Source of the DNA: Sporosarcina sp. ZBG7A
Lineage (GTDB): Bacteria; Bacillota; Bacilli; Bacillales_A; Planococcaceae
Assembly (NCBI RefSeq): GCF_000813425.1
Contig: NZ_JWIB01000013.1
Span: 1-64,000 of the forward strand
DNA: 64,000 bases
Reading direction: 5' to 3'
A model generated the notes under the pieces. It saw nothing but the letters and a program-made list of their open reading frames with translations, had not been told where the DNA came from and ran no database searches. A program made the position numbers and the translations under genes. Shown one piece after another: positions 19,905-27,687 of the stretch (its first letter is position 1; every line of letters starts with the position of its first letter).

Positions 19905-19948
19905 CTTTATATAACATAGAAAACTATGCAATGCACAGTTTCTACTGG

Positions 19949-20671
19949 TTACGTGAGTTCTAGTTCCAAATAATACTTCTCTTTATCCTGTTTCATCACG
20001 AATTTAGAGTATTCAACACCGCTGCCATTCTCTGAAAACGTAATTCGTTCCCATACAAATAGAGGGGTATTCGGACGAACCCCTAGTAATTTTACTTCCT
20101 TGTCATTTGCAACTGCACCAGAAAAGTAGTTTTTAGATCGTTTAAGAGTGATACCACAAGTCTTTTTCAAGACATCGTATATGAATGCATCTTTGTTAAT
20201 AACTGGCTCATTTTCTGGCCAAATCTCTTGCGGAATATACGTATATTCCAAAGAAACCTTCTCACCTTCCTCATAACCGACACGTTCTAAATAAACAAAT
20301 TCAGCATCCACGGTCTTCCCTAACATCTTGGCGATATTCGGATAAACTCCATGACTTCCGCTTGAAAGTAAATCGTGGGCGCTGCTCACTTGTTCATCCA
20401 TTTTAATGAACTCAGACTTATGGATGTTCTTTTCTGTTTGCTGACCCGTTACAAACGTTCCGCGACCTCGCTGGCGAATAAGCATTCCTTTATCTACTAG
20501 GTTCATAATGGCGCGCTTAATCGTGATGTTACTCACTTCAAGAGATTTAGCCAACTCGGTTTCTGTCGGGATTTGATAACCTTCTTCCCATTGACCTGAA
20601 AGAATCTTTTCTTCCAAAGTAACCTCTACTTGTGAATATAAAGGTGTCGTGACCGTTTTATCAATTTTCAT
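19949..20671 (-). CDS. GntR-family (HutC/UTRA) transcriptional regulator
   Basis: 240 residues. Residues 5-72 form a winged helix-turn-helix (PTETELAKSLEVSNITIKRA, then GMLIRQRGRGTFV). Residues 95-235 form a UTRA ligand-binding domain. It lies upstream of the YfcC and opine dehydrogenase genes on the same strand. Three copies of TTATAATNTTATAA precede it and both targets, so it most likely represses all three and its own gene. The inducer should be the transported compound or a product. The start follows GAGGTGGG in the leader. Confidence 0.88.
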   Translation of the reverse strand: MKIDKTVTTPLYSQVEVTLEEKILSGQWEEGYQIPTETELAKSLEVSNITIKRAIMNLVDKGMLIRQRGRGTFVTGQQTEKNIHKSEFIKMDEQVSSAHDLLSSGSHGVYPNIAKMLGKTVDAEFVYLERVGYEEGEKVSLEYTYIPQEIWPENEPVINKDAFIYDVLKKTCGITLKRSKNYFSGAVANDKEVKLLGVRPNTPLFVWERITFSENGSGVEYSKFVMKQDKEKYYLELELT

Positions 20672-20694
20672 TCATCCCACCTCTGTCTATTAGG

Positions 20695-20708
20695 TTATAA
20701 TATTATAA
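20695..20708. promoter_or_regulatory. GntR operator, copy 3 (gntR autoregulation)
   Basis: TTATAATATTATAA, a perfect palindrome, 24 bases upstream of the regulator's start. The position suggests autorepression. Confidence 0.7.
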
Positions 20709-20845
20709 CTATTCGAAACTATACAGGTTCAACAGAAATATGTAAAGAGTTTTTTGAAAACGTTTACAATTCATTTTGAACATGCCTATCTTATGCATGG
20801 TGTTTCAGAATTTATACACCGTTCTAAGCAAAGAATCTCCCTGCT

Positions 20846-21292
20846 TCACCCATACTCTTTCTGATGGGCTTTCTTGCGCTTCAAGTAATCATCATCTTCA
20901 CGAATTTCATCCCATCGTTCTTTAAAAATCGCTGCAGACTCCGCTTTCTCTTCATCAATTTGACGTTGTTTCACAGATCCATCTTCATTATATTTTCTTC
21001 CACCCTTGTAATTCGTGTACCGGCGAGATCGCGTGTACCCCATTTGGATAAACTTTCGCGCCATATCCATACCGACAAAATCATCATTCTTTCGATACTC
21101 TTCAAACAGTTCATAGATTTTATCCGCAGATTCTTGAGCGATTTCAGGCGTTTTAAAACGCCAAAACGGCAATATCTCACTCTTATAAGGTTCCACAAGC
21201 AATACGCCTTGCTCCCCTTTGCCTACTTTATAAAGTTCAGGATGTTTGCGGAGATCTAGGTTTTTATAGTCGAGATCGTAGTCGAATGCCAT
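20846..21292 (-). CDS. DUF4385 family protein
   Basis: A 148-residue soluble, strongly charged protein. It matches my memory of the DUF4385 family: YDLDYKNLDLRKHPELYKVG at the start, then GEQGVLLVEPYKSEILPFWR, and ARKFIQMGYTRSRRYTNYKGG in the middle. The family has no known function. The C-terminus is Lys/Glu-rich and probably helical. The gene is single, with AAAGGATG upstream, and lies between the GntR gene and comK without a shared operon. No catalytic motif is evident. Confidence 0.75.
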   Translation of the reverse strand: MAFDYDLDYKNLDLRKHPELYKVGKGEQGVLLVEPYKSEILPFWRFKTPEIAQESADKIYELFEEYRKNDDFVGMDMARKFIQMGYTRSRRYTNYKGGRKYNEDGSVKQRQIDEEKAESAAIFKERWDEIREDDDYLKRKKAHQKEYG

Positions 21293-21737
21293 ACTGTGTC
21301 ACATCCTTTTTCACTCATTTCTCCTACAATTCATTGACAAAACAAGTTTTATCCACAAAGTCTACCTACCTTTAAAGTTAATATGTTTGCCTCATGGAAA
21401 TCATGTTAAACTTTATGAAGTCATTTAAAAATCTCAAATAGAGACTAAATTTCAGTCGACAGCCTATAATATTTATTTGAACTTTAGAAGTACACTTACA
21501 GAACTGTTCATTTTGTGTAGAATCATTAATTTTCCCAAGAAACCCCATCCTACAGTATTAAAATCATGTTGGGCTTTGAGATGATGTGTAAGCCTCTCGT
21601 CGTGTACTTATCAACTACATCCAACGCCCCACTAACTTGTCGAACTTTGTCGATAATTAATTATATTTTCACTCTATTCCATCTTCATAATTTGTCGTAT
21701 AATGGAACTATTAAACAGTTATAGGAGATGATTCGGA
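21293..21737. other. Divergent intergenic region between the DUF4385 and comK genes
   Basis: No gene is supported here. It contains TATAAT at 21698-21703 (the likely comK -10) and a single perfect DnaA-box-like TTATCCACA at 21349. I could not identify clear ComK boxes (paired AAAA-N5-TTTT). Confidence 0.5.
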
Positions 21738-22238
21738 ATGAATTGTGAAAGCTATTTGCTTGATAGCCAAGCTTTAGCACTAATGGCGCACAAAGATGAT
21801 TATGGAAGTCGATCCAAAATTGTAACACTGCATGGAACATACACTTCAAAAAAATCACCTGTGGAACTTCTCAACTTAGCCTGCTTGCATAACCGAACGA
21901 CTAAACGAATACAAAAACAAGCGGCTTTTGAAGTGTTGAAGTTCAAGCAAAAACCCCCATTCATTCTCTCTGAAGGTGTCGGAGTTTTTCCGACCAGCTC
22001 CTCTAAACATGAAACGTGCTGCTGGATTTTTAATCATTTCTTCACAACTAGGGAAATCGACAAAAAGACGACTGAACTAACGTTTTCAACAGGCATTAGA
22101 GTAATAGTAGCAGCCTCTTTACATATCATTCATCAACAAAATGGCCGGTTGCACACGTTACTTAGTCATTCTGCCCAAACTAAGAACGAGCTTTACTTTG
22201 AGCAATTTTTATTTAATAACGAGCGATTAAATCGATAA
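21738..22238 (+). CDS. comK: ComK-family competence transcription factor
   Basis: 166 residues, shorter than the 192-residue Bacillus subtilis ComK. The most conserved block is clear: KPPFILSEGVGVFPTSSSKH then CCWIFNHF and TELTFSTGIRV, which aligns with the KPPIMVD...FLFPTLSS...CGWISH...EVTFSNG region of ComK. ComK activates DNA-uptake genes by binding AT-rich boxes. The N-terminal SKIVTLHGTY segment also fits. AGGAGATGATTCGGA precedes the ATG. The C-terminal part is divergent and short, so it may be a ComK paralogue with changed activity. The family assignment is firm; a competence role is inferred. Confidence 0.8.
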   Translation: MNCESYLLDSQALALMAHKDDYGSRSKIVTLHGTYTSKKSPVELLNLACLHNRTTKRIQKQAAFEVLKFKQKPPFILSEGVGVFPTSSSKHETCCWIFNHFFTTREIDKKTTELTFSTGIRVIVAASLHIIHQQNGRLHTLLSHSAQTKNELYFEQFLFNNERLNR

Positions 22239-22381
22239 CGCCATGAACTTTTTCAGCGACCTTCTTTTGGTCGCTTTTTAATATTTATGGATGTATGAAA
22301 AACAACTTTTGACAAAAGCTAAGGATGGATGATTTTCTACAACTAGAAAATGTAGTCCTAATTAGAAAAGGAGTTGAAAAC

Positions 22382-22708
22382 ATGCGAATCGTTACGCGAA
22401 TTGCACTCGTTCTCGTCATAATCGGAGCGTTAAATTGGGGTCTTATTGGATTATTCCAATTCGACTTAGTTGCTACCTTGTTCGGCGGACAGGCTTCTAT
22501 TTTGTCCAGAATTGTTTACACATTGGTCGGGATCAGTGGAATCGTCAGTCTCGGGATATTGTTTGAAACAAATGATGCAACCGATCCTGATGTGGAGCAC
22601 TCTCGGTTCTCAAATCCGAATTACGGAACAGAATTTGGCGAGGAACCTGATTTCACAGAGCAACGGGATGCCGCTCGACGTCGTTCAGATGACGATACGA
22701 TGCTCTAA
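22382..22708 (+). CDS. DUF378 (YuzA-like) membrane protein
   Basis: The frame opens at 22325, but AAAAGGAG at 22365-22372 selects ATG 22382, giving 108 residues. Two membrane helices (about 5-25 and 40-62) carry the DUF378 signature IIGALNWGLIGLFQFDLVATLFGG. An acidic, Arg-rich tail of about 45 residues (DEPDF and RRRSDDD-like) follows and is probably cytoplasmic. The family is small, widespread in Firmicutes and of unknown function. The gene is single and ends at a strong terminator. Confidence 0.85.
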   Translation: MRIVTRIALVLVIIGALNWGLIGLFQFDLVATLFGGQASILSRIVYTLVGISGIVSLGILFETNDATDPDVEHSRFSNPNYGTEFGEEPDFTEQRDAARRRSDDDTML

Positions 22709-22711
22709 TTG

Positions 22712-22757
22712 AAAATACCGCCAGATCGAGTCATTCGATTTTGGCGGCATTTTTTTG
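22712..22757 (+). terminator. Intrinsic terminator of the DUF378 gene
   Basis: The stem CCGCCA...TGGCGG, extended inward by ATCGA/TCGAT, is followed by seven T. It stands between convergent genes. Confidence 0.85.
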
Positions 22758-22759
22758 GA

Positions 22760-24802
22760 TCAAGCTCGTTGCCTTAAGTAGCAAGCAAGTTGCAACTGGA
22801 GGGCGTCGTCCGTATTCTTCAACGAGAGATCTAATGTTTCTTCTATCTTTTTTAACCGTTGGTACAACGTATTGATGTGTATGTGTAACTTGTTAGCCGC
22901 TTCGCCCGCTGAACGATTACTTGCAAAGTAAGCAAGGAGTGTCTGTTCCAGCGTTCCATCTGACCGATCGGCATCACGTAGTGGATCAAAAATATCTGTC
23001 AGAAACTTACTCACCTCTTCCGTATTGCGGCTCGTGAACAATCGGCTAATTCCAATTTCGCTATAGCGTACGAGCTGATGATTCCGCTGTCCTGCAAGCG
23101 GATTGGTCAGTGCAATTTCTGCTTCCCTATACGTTTGCTCGATTTGGCTCATTTCACGAACGAGTGAACCAATTCCACCGTGAAGCACATAGTCTGATCC
23201 TACCTTTGTTCGTTGGAATATTAAATCCTCTAGCTTCTTCTCAATAAATGACAATTGTGATAATCCTGTCACTCCTGCTACTAAAATCACTTTGTTTTGC
23301 CATCCGAATATCGTCTGAATGAGTCCACTTGCTGTTGAACGCAGTTCTGCAATCAATCTGAATATGTGGGCTTCTAGCTCCTGTGGGTCCGAGCATCCAG
23401 TTACTTGGAGCATCGCAACCGCAAATCCATCCATATTCCTAATACCGAGCGCTTCCATTTTTTTATTCAAAATTTCTGGATTCGTTGCGTGCAATAATTC
23501 ATCAAACAGTTCACGCTGAGTTTTATAATAGAACGCTAACACGTTCTGCTTTTGGACACGTTCGAGTGCGAGCAGCACACTTCCTTGTTCAATTGCTAAC
23601 TCGCCAATTCGCTCTAACTTTTGTGAGGATGTAGAAATCAGACAGCCGAGTACAACAGATCCCGATCGAATCGGATACAAAACGATGTCACCTGATCCAG
23701 TAAGTATAATTGTTTTTGCTATCCCTTCTAGCTTAATCTTCTCTAGCAAATCTTTATAAGTTACGCCTGAAGGTAAATTTGCAGATGATGGGATCATTTC
23801 GTTGACTAACAAATCCGCAAACACCAATGGTTGCCCCGCCATCTTACTTAACTCATCAATCATTTTCTCCGTTCCCATATTTCGGACCGACAACTCGGTT
23901 AGCGTTGCGTGAATGGCGTCCCGCTGCACTAACTTTTCGTTCAGTTCACGAATGTTGGCGAACTGTTTTGCATTGCGAATTGCGATTCCAACCTGGGTCG
24001 TAAAGATTTGCAACAGCCACAAATCACGTTCAGTCAGGAGTTGTTCTGAATTTATCTGCCCTAGATACATGACACATTCAATTCGGCCATCCACTCCGAT
24101 TGGATAGGCAATCACAGATCTTATATTTGTTATATCCTCGACTCTTCTTCCCCAACGTTGCCTGTTCTCGAGAGAGATTCGTTTGACTTTCTCATACTCC
24201 AAATCTCTTGGATCCGTAATTAGAATAGGACTTCCAACTTCGAATGCATAACCAACTGGGCCTTCCCCTAAGTCGAATTCCATCTGTTGAATCTCTTCAA
24301 ATCGATACCCTTCCGATGCCTTACAGATAATTTTCCCTCGTGTTTCATCCAACAACCAAAGCGTTCCATAATCGGCATTCGTAATGACGTCGAGCGTATG
24401 CGTCATTATGTTTGAAAATACGTCTTCCAAGTCGAGTGACGCGGTCGTATAGCGAATGCTGTCAACAATGCGCGCTAGCTTTGCACGTCCGGTTTCATCC
24501 GAATACTCGGAATACCCTTTGTGCAAAAAGTCGAAGAGCATTTCAAGTTCGATTTCGTCCAAATTAAATACTCCATCTATTAATAAGATGACCCGATAAT
24601 CTTGTGAATAGGTGAACTGCACAACACTTCTTCCTTCATCTTGTATAACTTCAATAGGCTTCCCTTGCGTAGTTTTTGGGGGAATCATTCCATTCGGGTT
24701 GACGAGTGCATAGACTTGTTGCAGGTCATCCTTGGCAACCCAAATTGAATAGGGAGAAGTGATTCCAATCCGTTCTATTAAAGTTTCAACAGGTAATGAC
24801 AT
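22760..24802 (-). CDS. PucR-type transcriptional regulator with GAF domain
   Basis: 680 residues if started at ATG 24802, which has AAGGGGAGC upstream; an in-frame TTG at 24829 lacks one. The N-terminal 120 residues are unassigned. Residues about 120-290 form a GAF domain (YGTLWLLDETRGKIICKASEG, GEGPVGYAFEVGSPILITDPR). The C-terminal 60 residues are a PucR/CdaR-type helix-turn-helix (SAGEAANKLHIHINTLYQRL). It is transcribed away from the acyl-CoA cluster at 24941-33635 with a 138-base gap. It is therefore the likely ligand-responsive controller of that cluster, with GAF sensing a pathway intermediate (inference). Confidence 0.82.
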   Translation of the reverse strand: MSLPVETLIERIGITSPYSIWVAKDDLQQVYALVNPNGMIPPKTTQGKPIEVIQDEGRSVVQFTYSQDYRVILLIDGVFNLDEIELEMLFDFLHKGYSEYSDETGRAKLARIVDSIRYTTASLDLEDVFSNIMTHTLDVITNADYGTLWLLDETRGKIICKASEGYRFEEIQQMEFDLGEGPVGYAFEVGSPILITDPRDLEYEKVKRISLENRQRWGRRVEDITNIRSVIAYPIGVDGRIECVMYLGQINSEQLLTERDLWLLQIFTTQVGIAIRNAKQFANIRELNEKLVQRDAIHATLTELSVRNMGTEKMIDELSKMAGQPLVFADLLVNEMIPSSANLPSGVTYKDLLEKIKLEGIAKTIILTGSGDIVLYPIRSGSVVLGCLISTSSQKLERIGELAIEQGSVLLALERVQKQNVLAFYYKTQRELFDELLHATNPEILNKKMEALGIRNMDGFAVAMLQVTGCSDPQELEAHIFRLIAELRSTASGLIQTIFGWQNKVILVAGVTGLSQLSFIEKKLEDLIFQRTKVGSDYVLHGGIGSLVREMSQIEQTYREAEIALTNPLAGQRNHQLVRYSEIGISRLFTSRNTEEVSKFLTDIFDPLRDADRSDGTLEQTLLAYFASNRSAGEAANKLHIHINTLYQRLKKIEETLDLSLKNTDDALQLQLACYLRQRA

Positions 24803-24940
24803 AGTGCTCCCCTTCTCTCTATGGAACAATCTCTAATTATCTACTGTTAACTATAGAGATTCATACATTGTACTGTCAACAAAATTAACATACTATTTTA
24901 AGTAGGCGGAATTTTAACATGACTATTTTGGAGGTGCCTC

Positions 24941-25390
24941 ATGGATTTAGATAAAAGCATGATTGGGATTGCAAGCAAACCGTATATTGCTGAAGTCGAT
25001 CGAGAGCGTGTTACCCGCTTTGCGCAAGCAATTGGTGATGAGAATCTCCTCTATTTTGATGAAACCTACGCGGCTGACACTGCTTATGAAGACGTGACTG
25101 TGCCACCCACTTTTTTAGTTGCACTTAGCAGCAACGCGGAGTTTCCACTGAAGCTAGATTTCAAACGGATGCTTCACGGTGAACAGGAATTCATCTACCA
25201 TCAGCCAGTCCGAATTGGAGATCGCCTTGAATGCACGATGGCTGTTACAGACGTGTACGATCGTGTTGGGAAAAGTGGAACGATGCAATTCCTCGTTCTC
25301 GATACGGAAATTAAAACTGAAGATGGTGTTCTAGCCGCAGTATCGCGGAACACGATTATCTATAGACCCGCAAAAAAGGGGGCCGAATAA
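24941..25390 (+). CDS. MaoC-like hot-dog protein, probably the non-catalytic hydratase subunit
   Basis: 149 residues with the FAS1-type dehydratase/MaoC N-terminal fold (VTRFAQAIGDENLLYFDETYA, VPPTFLVALSS, HGEQEFIYHQPVRIGDRL). At the position of the catalytic D-x-N-P-x-H of R-hydratases it reads GDENLLYFD, so Pro and His are lost. The next gene keeps the motif and begins 2 bases after this stop. The pair resembles the ChsH1/ChsH2 heteromeric enoyl-CoA hydratase of steroid side-chain degradation, in which one chain carries the active site. GGAGGTG precedes the ATG. First gene of the cluster. Confidence 0.8.
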   Translation: MDLDKSMIGIASKPYIAEVDRERVTRFAQAIGDENLLYFDETYAADTAYEDVTVPPTFLVALSSNAEFPLKLDFKRMLHGEQEFIYHQPVRIGDRLECTMAVTDVYDRVGKSGTMQFLVLDTEIKTEDGVLAAVSRNTIIYRPAKKGAE

Positions 25391-25391
25391 A

Positions 25392-25835
25392 ATGAAAGCG
25401 ATTACAAATATACCATTTTCTGAACTACACGTGGATAGGGAGCTCCCATCACTCACAAAACCACCCGTAACACGCGAACAACTGGTTCAATACGCTGGGG
25501 CATCGGGGGATTTAAATCCTCTTCATACAGATGATGACTTTGCAAAAAGCATCGGCATGGATGGTGTCATTGCCCACGGCATGCTCATTATGGGATTCCT
25601 TGGACAATACGTACAAGAACTAGCTGGAACGAAAGCTGTCATCAGCAACTTCAGTATGCGTTTCGGCGCGATGACGAAGCCTGGTGACGCGATTACGTGC
25701 AGTGGTGTTGTGAAGCAACTCACTGAAATCAATGGTAATCGTGTAGCTGAACTTGAATTGATTGCAGAAAAAGCACCTGGTGAACGGGTTGGAACTGGAT
25801 CTGCAACGCTTACTTGTAAAATCGATAACGACTGA
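25392..25835 (+). CDS. MaoC-family R-specific enoyl-CoA hydratase, catalytic subunit
   Basis: 147 residues. The hydratase motif is intact (YAGASGDLNPLHTDDDFA, with Asp40 and His45 as the expected catalytic pair), then the GVIAHGMLIMGFLGQY helix. It should add water across an enoyl-CoA double bond, partnered with the preceding motif-less MaoC protein. The next gene starts 18 bases downstream, so the three form a tight translational unit. AAGGGGG lies upstream within the previous gene's end. Confidence 0.85.
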   Translation: MKAITNIPFSELHVDRELPSLTKPPVTREQLVQYAGASGDLNPLHTDDDFAKSIGMDGVIAHGMLIMGFLGQYVQELAGTKAVISNFSMRFGAMTKPGDAITCSGVVKQLTEINGNRVAELELIAEKAPGERVGTGSATLTCKIDND

Positions 25836-25852
25836 CTAAGGAGGTAGCACAC

Positions 25853-27016
25853 ATGGCAACTTATTCAAATCAATGCGCAATCGTCGGTGTCGGCGAAAAC
25901 CAGCGCTCCCGTAAATCCGGGACGACTCCCCTTCATATGGCACTCACTGCAGCACGTAATGCACTCGCAGATGCAGGGTTAGATGCAAAAGATCTCGATG
26001 GGATTATGAACTATTCAACTGGCGGCGATTCATGCCCTTCACACGAACTCGCAACGTACCTTGGATGTCATCCGAAATATGTAAAAGACGTAAGTGGTGG
26101 TGGCAGCAGTACGGAACTGCTGATTGCAGATGCGGTTGCGTTAATTGAAGCAGGCATGTTAGAAACCGTCCTCATTTATCGCTCGATGAATGGAAGTTCG
26201 GGTGTACAAGTGGGACGAGGTTATGATCCGAACATGCTTCAGGAAATGCTGCCAGGTGGTAGTTTCATCATGCCGTATGGTTCCGCAAGTCCCTCACAAT
26301 GGTTCGGAATGTTTGCGAATCGCCATATGCATGAAACGGGAATTACGAAAGAGCACTTAGGACATGTGTGTATTAGTTTCTATGAGCATGCACAGCGAAA
26401 TCCGAATGCATTTTTGAATGGAAAACCACTCGATATGGAAACGTATCTCGCAACGCCTGATATCAGTATGCCATTTAATATCCATGACTGTTGTGTGGAG
26501 TTGGATGAAGCGAATGCAATCATCGTGACGTCTGCATCGAATGCGAAAAACTGCAAATCGAAGCCGGTTTTCATTGCTGGCATGGCACCTCGGACGACAC
26601 ATTCCCACGTTCATTATTGGACGCAAGTCGATGAAGTTGCGGCAGATCACGCAGCAGCGGATCTGTACAAGTCAGCTGGTGTGAAACCGGAAGATATTCA
26701 AGTTGCTTCTATCTACGATTGCTTTAGTTGGGTCGTGCTGCGACAGCTTGAATCGTATGGGTTCGCTAAACGTGGTGAAGTCGGTGATTTCGTTGCGGCC
26801 GGTAACTTAAAAATGGGAGGAAGTCTCCCTTCCAACACTGCGGGCGGCATGCTTTCAGAGGGTTACACTCACGGTATGAACAACGTATTGGAACTGGTCC
26901 GTCAATTACGACATGACTATAAAGGGACGGAACGCCAAGTGAAGGATTGTGAGCTCGGGATCGCTACTGGATGGGCCGGTCCTGATATTGCAGGTGCGAT
27001 GATTTTACGAAATTAA
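25853..27016 (+). CDS. Thiolase-fold lipid-transfer protein, Ltp2-like retro-aldolase candidate
   Basis: 387 residues of the SCP-x/lipid-transfer thiolase family. The position that holds the nucleophilic Cys in thiolases reads DVSGGGSSTELL (79-90), with no Cys, so ordinary thiolytic cleavage is unlikely. Retained features are SIYDCFSW (Tyr288) and EGYTHGMN (Tyr338), the two regions that supply tyrosines in Ltp2-type aldolases. In that system the enzyme works with a DUF35 protein to cleave a beta-hydroxyacyl-CoA by retro-aldol reaction. Here a DUF35 protein is encoded next and two MaoC proteins just before. AGGAGG precedes the ATG. The aldolase role is inference from family and context. Confidence 0.75.
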   Translation: MATYSNQCAIVGVGENQRSRKSGTTPLHMALTAARNALADAGLDAKDLDGIMNYSTGGDSCPSHELATYLGCHPKYVKDVSGGGSSTELLIADAVALIEAGMLETVLIYRSMNGSSGVQVGRGYDPNMLQEMLPGGSFIMPYGSASPSQWFGMFANRHMHETGITKEHLGHVCISFYEHAQRNPNAFLNGKPLDMETYLATPDISMPFNIHDCCVELDEANAIIVTSASNAKNCKSKPVFIAGMAPRTTHSHVHYWTQVDEVAADHAAADLYKSAGVKPEDIQVASIYDCFSWVVLRQLESYGFAKRGEVGDFVAAGNLKMGGSLPSNTAGGMLSEGYTHGMNNVLELVRQLRHDYKGTERQVKDCELGIATGWAGPDIAGAMILRN

Positions 27017-27029
27017 AGGAGGCGTCTTG

Positions 27030-27464
27030 ATGACTAAACAGACTGCATATGAAAAGCCGATTCCGTTGAAGACCCCAGATAATCACGAGTATTGGGACGC
27101 TGCGGATCGACATGAACTTAAACTACAAAAGTGCTCAGCATGTAGCACATACATTCACCCTCCTGGCCCGGCTTGTCCGACTTGTGGAAGTCCGGAGATG
27201 GAGTGGGAGCTGCTTGGTTCGGATATTACGGCGACGGTGTATTCCTATATCGTTTCGTACCGACCGTTTTTGCCGGGGTTCCAACATGATTTGCCGACTG
27301 TGATCACGGTGGCTGCGTTGGACGCGGCGCCTGATGTGAAGATTATGGCGAATATTATTGAGTGTGATCCGGCGGATGTCGAGATTGGGATACCGCTGAA
27401 GATGACGTGGGTTGATGTTACGGATGACCGCGCGTTGCCGCAGTGGGTGCTGGCTCGGGGGTAA
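27030..27464 (+). CDS. DUF35 OB-fold/zinc-ribbon acyl-CoA-binding protein
   Basis: 144 residues from ATG 27030 (AAAGGAGG eight bases upstream; an in-frame TTG precedes it). The zinc ribbon is Cys35, Cys38, Cys49, Cys52 (CSAC...CPTC), followed by an OB-fold (ATVYSYIVSYRPF, DLPTVITVAAL). DUF35 proteins are partners of thiolase-fold enzymes, binding CoA and completing the active site. In ChsH2 this domain is fused to a MaoC domain, whereas here it is a separate gene 13 bases after the Ltp2-like gene. GC content and G/C-ending codons rise in its last 200 bases. Confidence 0.82.
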   Translation: MTKQTAYEKPIPLKTPDNHEYWDAADRHELKLQKCSACSTYIHPPGPACPTCGSPEMEWELLGSDITATVYSYIVSYRPFLPGFQHDLPTVITVAALDAAPDVKIMANIIECDPADVEIGIPLKMTWVDVTDDRALPQWVLARG

Positions 27465-27520
27465 TGATTCTTTAATAGCCTCTATCATTATTAAAATAAT
27501 CTACTTGTTATAGGAGATCC

Positions 27521-27648
27521 GTTGATTGGAGCGGAAGACGGCGACTCCTGCGGAATCAGCGAAGATCGAAGACCCCGCAAGGAGCGCTAGCGACTGAGGA
27601 GGCTGAGATCGAGCCCGCGGAAAGCGTCCGTCTGCAGCGCAAATCAAC
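27521..27648. repeat. Bacillaceae-type 128-base structured intergenic repeat
   Basis: It begins GTTGATTGGAGCGGAAGACG and ends GCGCAAATCAAC, so the ends are inverted repeats (GTTGATT / AATCAAC). The interior is GC-rich with many short complementary blocks (ACTCCTGCGG, CCCCGCAAGGAG, GAGGAGGCTGAG, CCGCGGAAAGCG). This matches my memory of an abundant dispersed hairpin repeat of Bacillaceae genomes. It lies inside the acyl-CoA cluster. A diverged copy is at 63302-63432. Confidence 0.75.
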
Positions 27649-27687
27649 ACTGTTTATTATCTCAGTTAAGAGAAAGGGTGTGTCTCA

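Noticed and set aside
21349..21357. Perfect DnaA box TTATCCACA, possible origin
   Set aside because: It is a single copy without neighbouring boxes, dnaA, or an AT-rich unwinding region; chance occurrence is enough.
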